In this document: piece after piece, positions 25,520 to 34,407 of the stretch
Layout: each line of letters opens with the position of its first letter
Position numbering within the stretch: position 1 is the first letter of the stretch
Source: Chryseobacterium sp.
Lineage (GTDB): Bacteria > Bacteroidota > Bacteroidia > Flavobacteriales > Weeksellaceae
NCBI GenBank assembly: GCA_018260475.1
Contig: JAGLBA010000005.1
Location: 1-64,000, forward strand
Direction: 5' to 3'
DNA: 64,000 nucleotides
The notes under the pieces: generated by a model
Databases searched by the model: none
What the model was told of the DNA's origin: nothing
Seen by the model: only the letters and a program-made list of their open reading frames with translations
Made by a program: the position numbers and the translations under genes

Positions 25520-26245
25520 ATGAAAATAAAATTATCCCTACTATTCCTAGTTTTATGTTTAAGTTTTCAGGCCAAAACCTACGCAGTAATTGTAGGAGTA
25601 GAGAAATATGACGGGTCCATCCGCGATCTGTCTGCCTGTGTAGAGGACGCCCAAAGGATGTACAATCTTTTAGCAAAAGACAATTCCAAAGAAAATTTGA
25701 TACTCCTTACGGATGCGGCAGCGACAAAGCAAAACATTCTTGCGGCCATGCAAATTTTTAAGAAAGCCGACACCGATGATACTGTGATCTTCTATTTTTC
25801 GGGGCATGGGGCACCGTATCTTTTTTGCCCGCAAAATCTCAGCGGCGGTAAATTTGCACTGTGGCATACCGAAATAAAAAACGCCTTCAGACAGAGCAAG
25901 GCTAAAATTAAACTCTGCTTTGCGGACGCCTGCTATTCGGGTAGTATCAAAATAACCAAAAAACCTTCAATTTCCGGGCAGGCCGTGGGAGGGAATGTCA
26001 TTATTTTTATGTCTTCCAGCAAGGATCAAACTTCCATAGAAAGCCGAAATTATAACACTGGATATTTTACATCGTTCCTAATTAAAGGGTTAAATGGGCT
26101 CGCCGATGCGGATAAAAACCAACAGGTGACTGCCTACGAGCTTTTCCGCTATGTTCGGGATAATGTAGATCGTGCCTCACGCGGGAAACAAACGCCGGAA
26201 ATGTTTGGGAAATTTGATAAAAACTTGGTTATTTCTCAATATTAA
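25520..26245 (+). CDS. Exported caspase-like peptidase (C14/metacaspase family)
   Basis: A 241-residue caspase-fold protease. The signal peptide MKIKLSLLFLVLCLSFQA ends directly before the first beta strand (KTYAVIVGVEKYD). The caspase core follows: CVEDAQRMYNLL, the catalytic His96 in FYFSGHGAP, and the catalytic Cys138 in FADACYSGS. A C-terminal region (NTGYFTSFLIKGLNGLADADKNQQVTAYEL) resembles the p10 part. Export would put it in the periplasm or on the surface. Bacterial caspase-like proteases usually cut after Arg or Lys. It opens a seven-gene cluster with LytTR, FHA, PP2C and kinase genes, 11 bp ahead of the LytTR gene. The target is unknown. Confidence 0.9.
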   Translation: MKIKLSLLFLVLCLSFQAKTYAVIVGVEKYDGSIRDLSACVEDAQRMYNLLAKDNSKENLILLTDAAATKQNILAAMQIFKKADTDDTVIFYFSGHGAPYLFCPQNLSGGKFALWHTEIKNAFRQSKAKIKLCFADACYSGSIKITKKPSISGQAVGGNVIIFMSSSKDQTSIESRNYNTGYFTSFLIKGLNGLADADKNQQVTAYELFRYVRDNVDRASRGKQTPEMFGKFDKNLVISQY

Positions 26246-26256
26246 AATAAAATAGT

Positions 26257-26652
26257 ATGCACGATAACTTAAAGAAATTACATATCAAGCACAGCAAGGT
26301 TGACACCCTTTCCGTCCCCACACTTTCTGGCTTTGAAATGGTGAATTTGAACGATATTCTATATTTGGAGGCAGATAATTCTTACACTACTTTTCATCTT
26401 GCCAATGAAAAACCGTTTGTTTCTGCTAAAAGTATTGGTTTTTATGAAGAAGAGTTGGAGGAGGATCCTTTTTTGCGCGTTCATAAGTCCTTTATTGTAA
26501 ACCTTAATAAAATAAAAAGTTATATAAAGGCGGATAACGGCTATATCATACTTACCAATGGGCAACCTGTACGCGTTTCCAAATCGCGAAAAGAAGAGCT
26601 TTTGGTTTTTTTTAAAATGAGGAGGATCCAGAATTCAGTACGCGAACGGTAA
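26257..26652 (+). CDS. Single-domain LytTR DNA-binding protein
   Basis: A 131-residue protein that is almost only a LytTR DNA-binding domain (about residues 20-120: FEMVNLNDILYLEADNSYTTFHL, LEEDPFLRVHKSFIVNLNKIKSY, NGQPVRVSKSRKEELLVFFK). No receiver domain is attached, so its activity must be controlled by other means, perhaps by phosphorylation or by the FHA proteins. It lies 11 bp behind the caspase gene and 84 bp before the first FHA gene, so it is a likely local regulator of the cluster. Confidence 0.9.
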   Translation: MHDNLKKLHIKHSKVDTLSVPTLSGFEMVNLNDILYLEADNSYTTFHLANEKPFVSAKSIGFYEEELEEDPFLRVHKSFIVNLNKIKSYIKADNGYIILTNGQPVRVSKSRKEELLVFFKMRRIQNSVRER

Positions 26653-26710
26653 TCTACCGGTCTTCGCCGTCGATTTCAAATTCCTTCGTGGCGGTGTATG
26701 ATTTTAGTAA

Positions 26711-26718
26711 TAATTTTG
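26711..26718 (+). promoter_or_regulatory. Putative internal -7 box before the first FHA gene
   Basis: TAATTTTG fits TAnnTTTG, 18 bp before the ATG at 26737 in the 84-bp gap after the LytTR gene. No clear -33 TTTG at the right spacing was found, so a second internal promoter is only possible. Confidence 0.35.
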
Positions 26719-26736
26719 ACAAAGAAATAAAAACCG

Positions 26737-27426
26737 ATGATAGAGAAAAGCATTGTATTCGGGAGAACCGTAAGCGGAGAAAACACTGTGGCACTTCAGG
26801 AGCCGGACATTAGCGCGCGCCACGCGAAAATTACCTTCCTTGGAAATGATCAATTCGAGGTGGAGGATTTAGGTTCCACAAACGGAACCTATGTGAATGG
26901 TTATCGCGTCCAAAAAACGACGGTGAACATCAACGACCAAGTGAGACTTTCTTCGGGAACTATTCTGGATTTGGTGAAGATATTTGGGTTAAAACCTTCA
27001 CAAACGCCCAATCAAGAATTATCCAAAAACAACCCGAAAGATTTCACGGTAGAGTTTGCGCGGCTAAAGCCTATCTATGAAAATTATAAGCGCGACCGCA
27101 AAAAAATGATTCTTCAACATAACCAAAAAACCGCACTTATCCGTACGGGAATTACTGTTTTGCCGCTGCCGGTGTTGTTCTTTTTTCCGGGGAAACCTAT
27201 ATATTCTGCATTGTCGCTTATGGGCGCGGGAGTGGCCAACTTCGTGACCGGCAATATGTACAATACCGATAAATTGGAAGAACTGGATGAAAAATTCAGG
27301 CTGCAATATGTCTGCCCGAACCGCGAATGTAGTATGCAACTCGGCACCAGTAATTCTTGGAATCTGCATTTTGAAACCGGCAAATGCTTTCGATGCGGTG
27401 CCATATACAATGCTAACAAATTGTAA
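26737..27426 (+). CDS. FHA-domain membrane protein with C-terminal zinc-ribbon-like motif
   Basis: A 229-residue protein. The N-terminal FHA domain (residues 1-85) shows FGRTVSGENTV, ISARHAKITF and LGSTNGTYVNGYRV, the residues that bind phosphothreonine. A basic linker (KRDRKKMILQHNQK) precedes a hydrophobic stretch of one or two membrane segments (TGITVLPLPVLFFF, SALSLMGAGVANFV). At the C-terminus CPNREC and CFRCGA form a four-cysteine zinc-binding motif. It probably recognises the phosphorylated form of the kinase or a partner in this cluster. Third gene of the cluster. Confidence 0.88.
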   Translation: MIEKSIVFGRTVSGENTVALQEPDISARHAKITFLGNDQFEVEDLGSTNGTYVNGYRVQKTTVNINDQVRLSSGTILDLVKIFGLKPSQTPNQELSKNNPKDFTVEFARLKPIYENYKRDRKKMILQHNQKTALIRTGITVLPLPVLFFFPGKPIYSALSLMGAGVANFVTGNMYNTDKLEELDEKFRLQYVCPNRECSMQLGTSNSWNLHFETGKCFRCGAIYNANKL

Positions 27427-27537
27427 GTTTTTATCATTGATTTAAACTGCGAATTCTTAGACTTTAGGTTCATAACTTTTTCTAATTTAAATTAGTTTCC
27501 TCTCTTCTTTTTTAACCAAATCAAATAATTAATACAA

Positions 27538-28983
27538 ATGGAACATCAATCACCCACCACAATCGTTACCCCTGAATTTCAAAAAGATTTAGCATTAGCC
27601 GCTAATCATCAAAATAGAAAAAGCCGTCAGTTAAAAATTGCGGCTGGAGCACTTGCGGGCATTGGTGCTGCTGCTGCGATGATGTCCTTCTCACCGGCAC
27701 CGATCGATCCTGAGAAATACAACGAAAACGACCCAATCCCACTTCCCGACAATCCCGAAGAAACTACGGTGGTAAGGGATGACATGAGTTTCCAAGACGC
27801 TTTCGCAGCAGCGCGCGAAGCAGCAGGACCAGGAGCCACATTCCAATGGCACGGCAAAGTTTTCAGTACTTATTATTCCAACGAATGGGATCAACTTTCC
27901 AGAGATGAACAACTGGATTTCACCCATTCTGCACTGAATTTGCAGCCTGAAAATAGAGCTTCCGAGAATCGCAATAGTTTTAATATTTATGAAAAAGCAC
28001 CGGTTGCCACGCATACAGATGACGAAATGTCTTTCCGAGATGCCTTTGCTGTAGCTCGTCAGGAAGTAGGTGGCGGCGGTATTTTCGATTGGCACGGACG
28101 CACCTATCACACCTACACCCGCGGTGAATGGAGCAGAATGTCTGCCGAAGACCGTCTGCTTTTCCGTGAGTCAGCATCAAATCCACTATTTGCGGAAGAT
28201 TACGAGGGCAGCGAGGATTTTGATGAGGTAAATTTCGATAATGCCGATACCGAAACTCAGGCAAACGCCTATACAGACGATGAATTTTTAGGAACGCGCA
28301 CGGTTTCTATGGATGGTGAGGAAGTTACGGTTGGAATTTACCTTCATAATGGAACGCCGGAAATCCGTATAGATGCTGATCAGAATGGTACTTACGAGTA
28401 TGCCTACGATGGTGATTCCTCTCAGATTGTAGACATCCACACCGGGGAGCCGGTTTTAGGAAATAATTTGGCGCCAAACTCTGAAATTCCGGTGCGTTCC
28501 GATGAAATCATGATAGATGGGCATATGGCATGGGTGACGGCCTTTGAAGATGGTAGAGTAGAGGCCAATGTAGATACTAATGACGATGGCACACCCGATT
28601 CTTTGGTGAGTTTGAATCCTTCCGGGCATATGCAACTTTTCAACAGTCAGGGTGAGTTGGTGCATGAGGAGCAAATAGATCCTTCCTTATTGAATACCAT
28701 GCGAGGCGAAAGCACTTATAATGAGGATCCTTCGCTCAACCCGATACATTTCGTGGCCGGAAGTATGGTGAGCAATGACAATGATTTCTCCGCAGAACAT
28801 AATGTGAAAACAGAGCAAGATGACACGGCGCACCAAGCCGCCAAAATAGAACATACGGCAGATACGCCACTCCCTACCGATGATACCGCGAACACCATTA
28901 CCCACAATGACTACTATCCGGACGATACCGCGCAACATGATGCTGGTTTTGATAACCAATCCGCTGTGGACGATTGGGTGTAA
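27538..28983 (+). CDS. Membrane-anchored protein with two internal repeats and calcium-loop-like motifs
   Basis: A 481-residue protein of unknown function. One N-terminal membrane anchor (IAAGALAGIGAAAAMMSF, residues 36-53) is followed by two copies of a ~45-residue unit: MSFQDAFAAAREAAGPGATF.WHGKVFSTYYSNEWDQLS near 82-120 and MSFRDAFAVARQEVGGGGIF.WHGRTYHTYTRGEWSRMS near 164-202. Later come EF-hand/dockerin-like loops (DADQNGTYEYAYD, DTNDDGTPD) and an acidic, Thr/Asp-rich tail (DDTAHQ, DDTANT, DDTAQH). The tail offers many possible threonine phosphorylation sites. It lies in the middle of the FHA/kinase cluster, so it is a candidate substrate or effector; this is inference. Confidence 0.8.
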   Translation: MEHQSPTTIVTPEFQKDLALAANHQNRKSRQLKIAAGALAGIGAAAAMMSFSPAPIDPEKYNENDPIPLPDNPEETTVVRDDMSFQDAFAAAREAAGPGATFQWHGKVFSTYYSNEWDQLSRDEQLDFTHSALNLQPENRASENRNSFNIYEKAPVATHTDDEMSFRDAFAVARQEVGGGGIFDWHGRTYHTYTRGEWSRMSAEDRLLFRESASNPLFAEDYEGSEDFDEVNFDNADTETQANAYTDDEFLGTRTVSMDGEEVTVGIYLHNGTPEIRIDADQNGTYEYAYDGDSSQIVDIHTGEPVLGNNLAPNSEIPVRSDEIMIDGHMAWVTAFEDGRVEANVDTNDDGTPDSLVSLNPSGHMQLFNSQGELVHEEQIDPSLLNTMRGESTYNEDPSLNPIHFVAGSMVSNDNDFSAEHNVKTEQDDTAHQAAKIEHTADTPLPTDDTANTITHNDYYPDDTAQHDAGFDNQSAVDDWV

Positions 28984-29058
28984 AAAGTGTTTAAAATTAG
29001 TTTCGTTTTGGATATTTGATATATAAAATGCAATCGATAATTGAAATTCGTAAAAACT

Positions 29059-29607
29059 ATGACCATCCACTGCCCAAATCCAGAATGCAATTTGAAAATG
29101 TCTTTGAGGGACACCGTAGTTGCCGATCCTAATATCACCACGAAATGTCCTAAATGCAAGAAAATTTTCAGTGCTTATGCGCTTTTTTACCAAAAAGAAA
29201 ATCTTGCATCTGAAAAAGTTCAAAACCCAAAAGGATGGCTTATTTTACAGGACGGCATTTCGGAAAAGAGTCTTGAACTTTTTGAAGGTGAGAATTTTGT
29301 AGGTCGGGAGCCACAGCAATCGGGAAATAGTTTGGTCATCGGTTCGGAAGATCCTTTTATGAGCCGAAATCATTTTTCAATCAAAGTCGTGGAGCAATCA
29401 GGAGTTACTAAGTTTTTGTTAAAAGATTGCCACGCTGCCAATGGCACATTCGTAGGTGAGCCACCACGTCAGATGGAAGCCGGCGGAACTGTGGAAATTA
29501 AAAATTTGGAAGTGATACTGGCGGGTAAAACGAAATTTACCTTTAAAACGAAACAAAATCCCAATCCTGACCGAACAGTCGTGGTAACGCCAAACGGAAT
29601 TGGATAG
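29059..29607 (+). CDS. Zinc-ribbon plus FHA-domain protein
   Basis: A 182-residue soluble protein starting MTIHCPNPECNLKMSLRD at the ATG 29059; an in-frame TTG at 29041 is less likely. The N-terminal zinc ribbon has CPNPEC and CPKCKK (residues 5-35). The FHA domain follows (about 70-165: NFVGREPQQSGNSLVIGSED, MSRNHFSIKVV, AANGTFVGEPP). It lacks the membrane segment of the first FHA protein, and the order of zinc and FHA modules is reversed. It sits 28 bp ahead of the PP2C gene. The likely role is reading a phosphothreonine made by the kinase downstream. Confidence 0.88.
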   Translation: MTIHCPNPECNLKMSLRDTVVADPNITTKCPKCKKIFSAYALFYQKENLASEKVQNPKGWLILQDGISEKSLELFEGENFVGREPQQSGNSLVIGSEDPFMSRNHFSIKVVEQSGVTKFLLKDCHAANGTFVGEPPRQMEAGGTVEIKNLEVILAGKTKFTFKTKQNPNPDRTVVVTPNGIG

Positions 29608-29635
29608 TATTTTAATCAAAAATTTAATCAATAAA

Positions 29636-30775
29636 ATGGCAAATCAACACAGAGCTACTTCATTTTCGGGTATTGGGAAACGACAGAAAAACGAGGATTC
29701 TTTGTTTCCCGATCCCTATCGCATTTCAGAAATTTCTTTTCCGGGACTGTATATGGTATGCGACGGAATGGGCGGCCATGTGAAAGGCGAGGTGGCAAGC
29801 GAACTTATATGCCGGTACTTCCCGGAGTATTTTGTTAAAAATAATATTGCGCATATTGATTCTGAAAATATACGCGAGGCATTGGCATTCGTGGAAGAGA
29901 AATTTGATGATTACCTGGCGGACCACCAGTCGGCAATGGGCATGGGTTCTACATTTTGCCTTTTAAATGTATATCGGGACGGCGCTACTGTGGCGCATGT
30001 GGGAGATTCCCGGGTCTATCAGTTTCGCGGTGGGGATATTATTTTTAAAACAAAAGACCACTCCAAAGTACAGATGCTGAGGGATGCCGGCGTGCTAAAA
30101 ACCGATGAGGAGGCGCGAAACCACCACGAAAGAAGCGTCCTTATGCAGGCCGTGCTTGGTGCGAGTGTGCAGTCAGCCAAACCCAGTACCAAAATCATTA
30201 CTGATTTGGAGGTTGGTGATGTGTTTCTGCTTTGTACCGATGGCGTAACGGAAGCTTTTGATGATGGGCAGTTGCAAGCATTATTTCAAGAAAGGAAAAC
30301 GATAGAAAAAATTTCTGAAAATATTGTAAATGTTTGCCAAGAGCGATCGAGCGATAATTTTTCTTTTTATTTGGTTGAAATTTTACAGCCAATGCCAAGC
30401 AGAACCGAAACCAATCTTGATAAAAAAGAAACACCTATACAGGAATCCACGAGGCAAAACTCAATATCCAGATTTTGGCTTATCGGTTTGTTGACAATGA
30501 TGATGCTGGCTATGGTTTATTTTGTCTTCAATAATGAAAATAAATCGCAAAATCCGCCAATAGTTTCAACGAAAATATTACCAAATAAAAGTGAAAGTAC
30601 TTCGGCTCCTGTGATACAAAAAACTTTAGCAAAAATTTCCGCAGACCTCGACAGGAATGATACGCGAAGCGCCAAGCAAAAGATTGTGCAGCCGCAAGGC
30701 GAAAACCTGGATAAAGGCACGCAGAAAGAACTCTATTTATTAATTTTGCGACACAATGAACTTGCCCGAAAATAA
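29636..30775 (+). CDS. PP2C-family Ser/Thr phosphatase with membrane anchor
   Basis: A 379-residue protein beginning MANQHRATSFSGIGKRQKNED at 29636. The PP2C domain (residues 1-245) carries the metal-binding motifs: QKNEDS, VCDGMGGHVKGEVAS, MGMGSTFCLL, HVGDSRVYQF, LCTDGVTEAF and SSDNFSFYLVEI. A membrane helix (FWLIGLLTMMMLAMVYFVF) lies near 275-295, followed by an outer segment of about 85 residues without known domain. It reverses phosphorylation by the kinase encoded 52 bp downstream; the pairing of PP2C and kinase genes is common in bacteria. Sixth gene of the cluster. Confidence 0.92.
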   Translation: MANQHRATSFSGIGKRQKNEDSLFPDPYRISEISFPGLYMVCDGMGGHVKGEVASELICRYFPEYFVKNNIAHIDSENIREALAFVEEKFDDYLADHQSAMGMGSTFCLLNVYRDGATVAHVGDSRVYQFRGGDIIFKTKDHSKVQMLRDAGVLKTDEEARNHHERSVLMQAVLGASVQSAKPSTKIITDLEVGDVFLLCTDGVTEAFDDGQLQALFQERKTIEKISENIVNVCQERSSDNFSFYLVEILQPMPSRTETNLDKKETPIQESTRQNSISRFWLIGLLTMMMLAMVYFVFNNENKSQNPPIVSTKILPNKSESTSAPVIQKTLAKISADLDRNDTRSAKQKIVQPQGENLDKGTQKELYLLILRHNELARK

Positions 30776-30827
30776 AGGATTAAATTGCGACAATCCATCC
30801 CTTCGTTTTAAAATTAACTAAATAACC

Positions 30828-33077
30828 ATGACACAGGAAGAATTTTTCAGCCGATACACCTACTCGCCAAGAACAGATAAACTCGGTGGCGGTGCCTTTG
30901 GAACAGTTTATAAGGCTTATGATAATGTTTTGAATAAATATGTCGCGCTGAAAGTTGCAGAGGTGAAAACCATCGGGGACAAGGAATTTTCTTTGAAGGA
31001 TGAGTTCCGTGCCGTGCAAGACTTGGCAGACCACCCGAATATTGCCAGTTACGATAAAATTTACACTTTCGAGCAGCCTAATGGCTTGTATGATTATGCA
31101 CTGATACAATATTATAAAGACGGAAACCTCAGCAATCTGGTAGAAAAACAGGGGTTAAGTTTCGAACAAAAAGAAGATATTGCAGTACAGATTCTCCAAG
31201 GATTGCAGTTTTTGCACAATCACAATGTGGTGCACAGGGATATGAAACCATCTAATGTTCTGATCCACAGGCATGATATTTCCGGGCGATATATCCCTAA
31301 AATTGCGGATTTCGGTCTTTCCAAGAAGATAGACCTCACCGGGAGAAGTCGTCTCGCCAATTCCTTCGGAGGTGGAACGCTAAAATACAGCAGCCCCGAA
31401 CAACTGAAAGGCGAACCTATAAAACACAATACAGACCTCTGGGCATGGGCGGTAATGACTGTAGAACTCCTCACAGGGAAGTATCCGTTCGATGTCCCGA
31501 ATGTGAACACCACATCCTTTGATTATGAAAATAAACTGTACGATAATATACTCAATAACGATCTGAGTGCAGACATCAGCGGACTACCACAGAAATGGCA
31601 GCAGGTTTTGAGAATGTGTCTGGAAAAAGATGTCGCCAAAAGAAGCAGCGATATTGGCGCGCTTTTATCTATTTTAAATGTACCACAGCCGCATTCTTCC
31701 GCAGCTAAAACTCAAATTCTACCAGGCAATAAAACGCAGGTAGTAGCAGTACCGCAGCCTAGTCCTCAACCAAAACAACAGCCGCTTCCTGAGCCGGTAA
31801 TGGAAGCAACGCCGACACCTCTAACTTCCGCTCCAGTGGCGCCTGCTCCGTCGAAAAAAAATAATTGGCTATGGTTCTTACTTATTCCCGTGATTTTGGC
31901 GGCAGGATATTTCGGATTTAAAAATTATGGTAAAACTGAAACTTCCGAATCAAAAAAAATAGCACCGAGCGAGGCGCGTGCACTGTATCAAAAGGTGCAC
32001 GATATACAGATTTCCGGGGATTTTAGTCGTCTTTATGAGGTCTATACCGATCCTATGGAACGGCATTTTAACCTCGAAAATCCTTCACTCGACAAAGTAA
32101 TTTCCGAGTTGAAAGATTACCGAGTGAAGTGGCAGGAAACAAAAATGGATATCCTCTCATTCCAAGAAACCGCACCGAATGAATATGAATACCACATCAG
32201 TTATTCCGTGCGTAAGGTGGAAACTGGTAAGATTTTCGATTATGACATCAGAGGAAAAATCAAATATAAAGATACCGATACCGGTTATAGGATTTATTCT
32301 ATTTCAGATTTAAAAACGGATAGAAATAACCAAGATTTCACTTACACCACTTCGGTTTTTAAAGAAGCGGGGAGTTCGGGAAACGGATATACTTTAGATT
32401 TCAACTCAGAGATTTTAATTTTTGAAGACCTTAAAAATGAACTCGTTTTAGATTATCTGTATAAGGATGTTCTTCCCGGAGCGGGCTTTGCAAACTGGAC
32501 TAAAGCCAATTTTAAAGAAGCGCAAAAACAGCAATTCCATGCGGAACTGAATGACCTTGCCGAAGAAGAACCTATCCAAAGCGACAGCACTTCGGCGGCA
32601 ATGTACAATTATATTTCCTCCACCAATATGACTTTGAAATCCATCGACCAAAATTTCTTTTGCGTGGAAGTTTTCTACGATAGTTATACTGGCGGTGCAC
32701 ACGGGATGCAGACGGTAAATTATAAGAATATAGATTATAAAAACAATAATATCGTGAGCCTTTCTACGATAATGGATACGCAGAAGGTGCCATGGAACAC
32801 GCTTTTAAGAAACTGTTTGTCGAATTTTAGCAAAGATTCCGGTGGCGCAAGTTTTTCAGAGACGGATCTTTTTGAACCCGAAAAACTAACTTTTACAGAT
32901 AATTTTTATTTTGATAACCAAAGTTTGTATATGGTCTATAACCCGTATGAAATCGCGGCGTATGCCTATGGAATTATAGAAATACGGATTCCGTTTTCGG
33001 AAATCGACGAATATATGAACGACGATTTTAAACAAAAGATCAAAGAAAGTAAAAAGATAAATTTGAAGAAAAAATAA
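30828..33077 (+). CDS. Transmembrane Ser/Thr protein kinase with DUF3298-like outer domain
   Basis: A 749-residue receptor-like kinase. The kinase domain (about 10-285) has the glycine loop LGGGAFGTVYK, the ATP lysine K42 (VALKVAE), HRDMKPSN at 136-143, DFG at 161-163 and SSPEQLKG. A proline-rich linker (PQPSPQPKQQPLPEP) leads to one membrane helix (WLWFLLIPVILAAGYFGF, near 345-362). The outer part has a small domain and then a DUF3298/RsiV-type domain with YDSYTGGAHG and IRIPFSEIDEYM. All catalytic residues are present, so it should be active and sense something outside the cytoplasm. It is the last gene of the cluster, followed by a terminator. Confidence 0.93.
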   Translation: MTQEEFFSRYTYSPRTDKLGGGAFGTVYKAYDNVLNKYVALKVAEVKTIGDKEFSLKDEFRAVQDLADHPNIASYDKIYTFEQPNGLYDYALIQYYKDGNLSNLVEKQGLSFEQKEDIAVQILQGLQFLHNHNVVHRDMKPSNVLIHRHDISGRYIPKIADFGLSKKIDLTGRSRLANSFGGGTLKYSSPEQLKGEPIKHNTDLWAWAVMTVELLTGKYPFDVPNVNTTSFDYENKLYDNILNNDLSADISGLPQKWQQVLRMCLEKDVAKRSSDIGALLSILNVPQPHSSAAKTQILPGNKTQVVAVPQPSPQPKQQPLPEPVMEATPTPLTSAPVAPAPSKKNNWLWFLLIPVILAAGYFGFKNYGKTETSESKKIAPSEARALYQKVHDIQISGDFSRLYEVYTDPMERHFNLENPSLDKVISELKDYRVKWQETKMDILSFQETAPNEYEYHISYSVRKVETGKIFDYDIRGKIKYKDTDTGYRIYSISDLKTDRNNQDFTYTTSVFKEAGSSGNGYTLDFNSEILIFEDLKNELVLDYLYKDVLPGAGFANWTKANFKEAQKQQFHAELNDLAEEEPIQSDSTSAAMYNYISSTNMTLKSIDQNFFCVEVFYDSYTGGAHGMQTVNYKNIDYKNNNIVSLSTIMDTQKVPWNTLLRNCLSNFSKDSGGASFSETDLFEPEKLTFTDNFYFDNQSLYMVYNPYEIAAYAYGIIEIRIPFSEIDEYMNDDFKQKIKESKKINLKKK

Positions 33078-33089
33078 AGCATTGCCTAG

Positions 33090-33123
33090 AAAAAGCCCGC
33101 TGGAAGTCTCCGACGGGCTTTTT
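33090..33123. terminator. Bidirectional terminator between kinase cluster and nucleoside phosphorylase
   Basis: AAAAAGCCCG (33090-33099) and CGGGCTTTTT (33114-33123) are perfectly complementary, with GGA/TCC adding pairs inside. T-runs follow on both strands, so it can end the kinase cluster and the converging phosphorylase gene. Confidence 0.9.
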
Positions 33124-33142
33124 TATCTTAAAATCAAGGTAT

Positions 33143-33991
33143 TTACATAATTATCCTTTCCAACACCCATTCTATCATATTGTTTTCCGAAGCGTGGTGG
33201 TCGGCAGAAAATTCTCCTCGGCGGCGGTTTGCGATCACGCAGTTTACCGTTAATGCTTTGTGGCCTAATAATTTCGACAACCCGTAAATCGCAGATGTTT
33301 CCATCTCAAAATTAGATACTCCGAGGTCGTTTAGTTTTTCTAAAAATTTCTCGTCAATCGCTTTCAGGCGCAGTTCGCGACCTTGTGGCGCATAAAATCC
33401 TGGGAAGGTTGCCGTATTACCTCGGTATTTCGCGTCTTTATAATAGCCAGAAATTTCCTCACACCAGTCTGAAAAATAAAGCATCGGTTTTATTTTCTCG
33501 TATGGGAAATTTGCCAGAAAGTTTTTGCTGAAATCATTCTCAAACTCATAATCGGAATAGAAATGCAGAAGCCCGTCTAGTCCAACTACATTTTCAGTGA
33601 CAAGCATATTGTCCACCTCTATTTCAGGATTCACGCTGCCGCAAGTTCCAAGACGGAAGAGCTCGAGTGCTGTTTTTTCGGATTTGATTTCCTTTTTTTG
33701 AAGATCTATATTTACAAGCGCATCGAGTTCGTTCATCACGATATCGATATTCTCAGTTCCAATCCCCGTGGACATTACGGTGATTCGCTCACCGCGAAGC
33801 ATTCCGGTATGGGTATAAAATTCGCGCTTATTCTTCTTAACTTCAATTTTGTCAAAATATTTAGACACTTTCGGCACACGGTCTGGGTCGCCCACAAGTA
33901 TAATTTTCCCTGCAATTTCCTCAGGCAAAAGATTCAGATGGTACACGCTCCCGTCTTCATTTACGACAAGTTCGGATGATTTTAAATTCAT
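33143..33991 (-). CDS. Nucleoside phosphorylase (uridine phosphorylase family)
   Basis: A 282-residue NP-I family phosphorylase that splits a nucleoside with phosphate into base and ribose-1-phosphate. Visible are the phosphate-binding GDPDRVPKVS near residue 33, MSTGIGTENIDIVMNEL, FRLGTCGSVN, and NFEMETSAIYGLSKLLG near 228 that contacts the sugar. It is longer than E. coli Udp (253), a common feature of the Bacteroidota version. Uridine is the most likely substrate but not certain. Single gene, convergent with the kinase cluster. Confidence 0.9.
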   Translation of the reverse strand: MNLKSSELVVNEDGSVYHLNLLPEEIAGKIILVGDPDRVPKVSKYFDKIEVKKNKREFYTHTGMLRGERITVMSTGIGTENIDIVMNELDALVNIDLQKKEIKSEKTALELFRLGTCGSVNPEIEVDNMLVTENVVGLDGLLHFYSDYEFENDFSKNFLANFPYEKIKPMLYFSDWCEEISGYYKDAKYRGNTATFPGFYAPQGRELRLKAIDEKFLEKLNDLGVSNFEMETSAIYGLSKLLGHKALTVNCVIANRRRGEFSADHHASENNMIEWVLERIIM

Positions 33992-34074
33992 TTTGGTTAA
34001 TGGTTGTTAGTTGTGGTTTGATAGTTCAAAACATCTCGCATATTGGCTCTTTTTTCTTGATTCTCCAAGTCTAC

Positions 34075-34407
34075 TTACCCTCCCACGCGTTTCGTTTTGT
34101 AGCCCATGTTTTTCAGTATTTGCATGATTTTGTCGCGGTTGTCGCCTTGGATAATAATTACACCATCCTTTTCCGACCCACCGATTCCGAGGGTGGTTTT
34201 TATTTTTTTTGAGATCTTTTTCAGTTCCTCATCGGTGCCTTCGAAGCCTTCCACGAGGGTGACAGGTTTTCCGTTTCGACCTTTTTTTTCAAATTTGCAG
34301 GTGAGGGGTTCTTTCTGCACAAATTGTTCTGCCGGGTTCTCGGGCATTTCAAAATCCTGCTCTTCGTGTGTAGGGAAGAGGTTTTTCAGTTGGTCTCTTA
34401 AATCCAT
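34075..34407 (-). CDS. SUI1/eIF1-like translation factor (YciH family)
   Basis: A 110-residue protein with a SUI1 domain in its C-terminal two thirds: KGRNGKPVTLVEGF near residue 42, ELKKISKKIKTTLGIGGSEK and VIIIQGDNRDKIMQILKNMGY. Bacterial YciH binds the small ribosomal subunit and can influence start-codon choice; the cellular role is not well defined. Single gene, divergent from gpmI. Confidence 0.93.
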   Translation of the reverse strand: MDLRDQLKNLFPTHEEQDFEMPENPAEQFVQKEPLTCKFEKKGRNGKPVTLVEGFEGTDEELKKISKKIKTTLGIGGSEKDGVIIIQGDNRDKIMQILKNMGYKTKRVGG

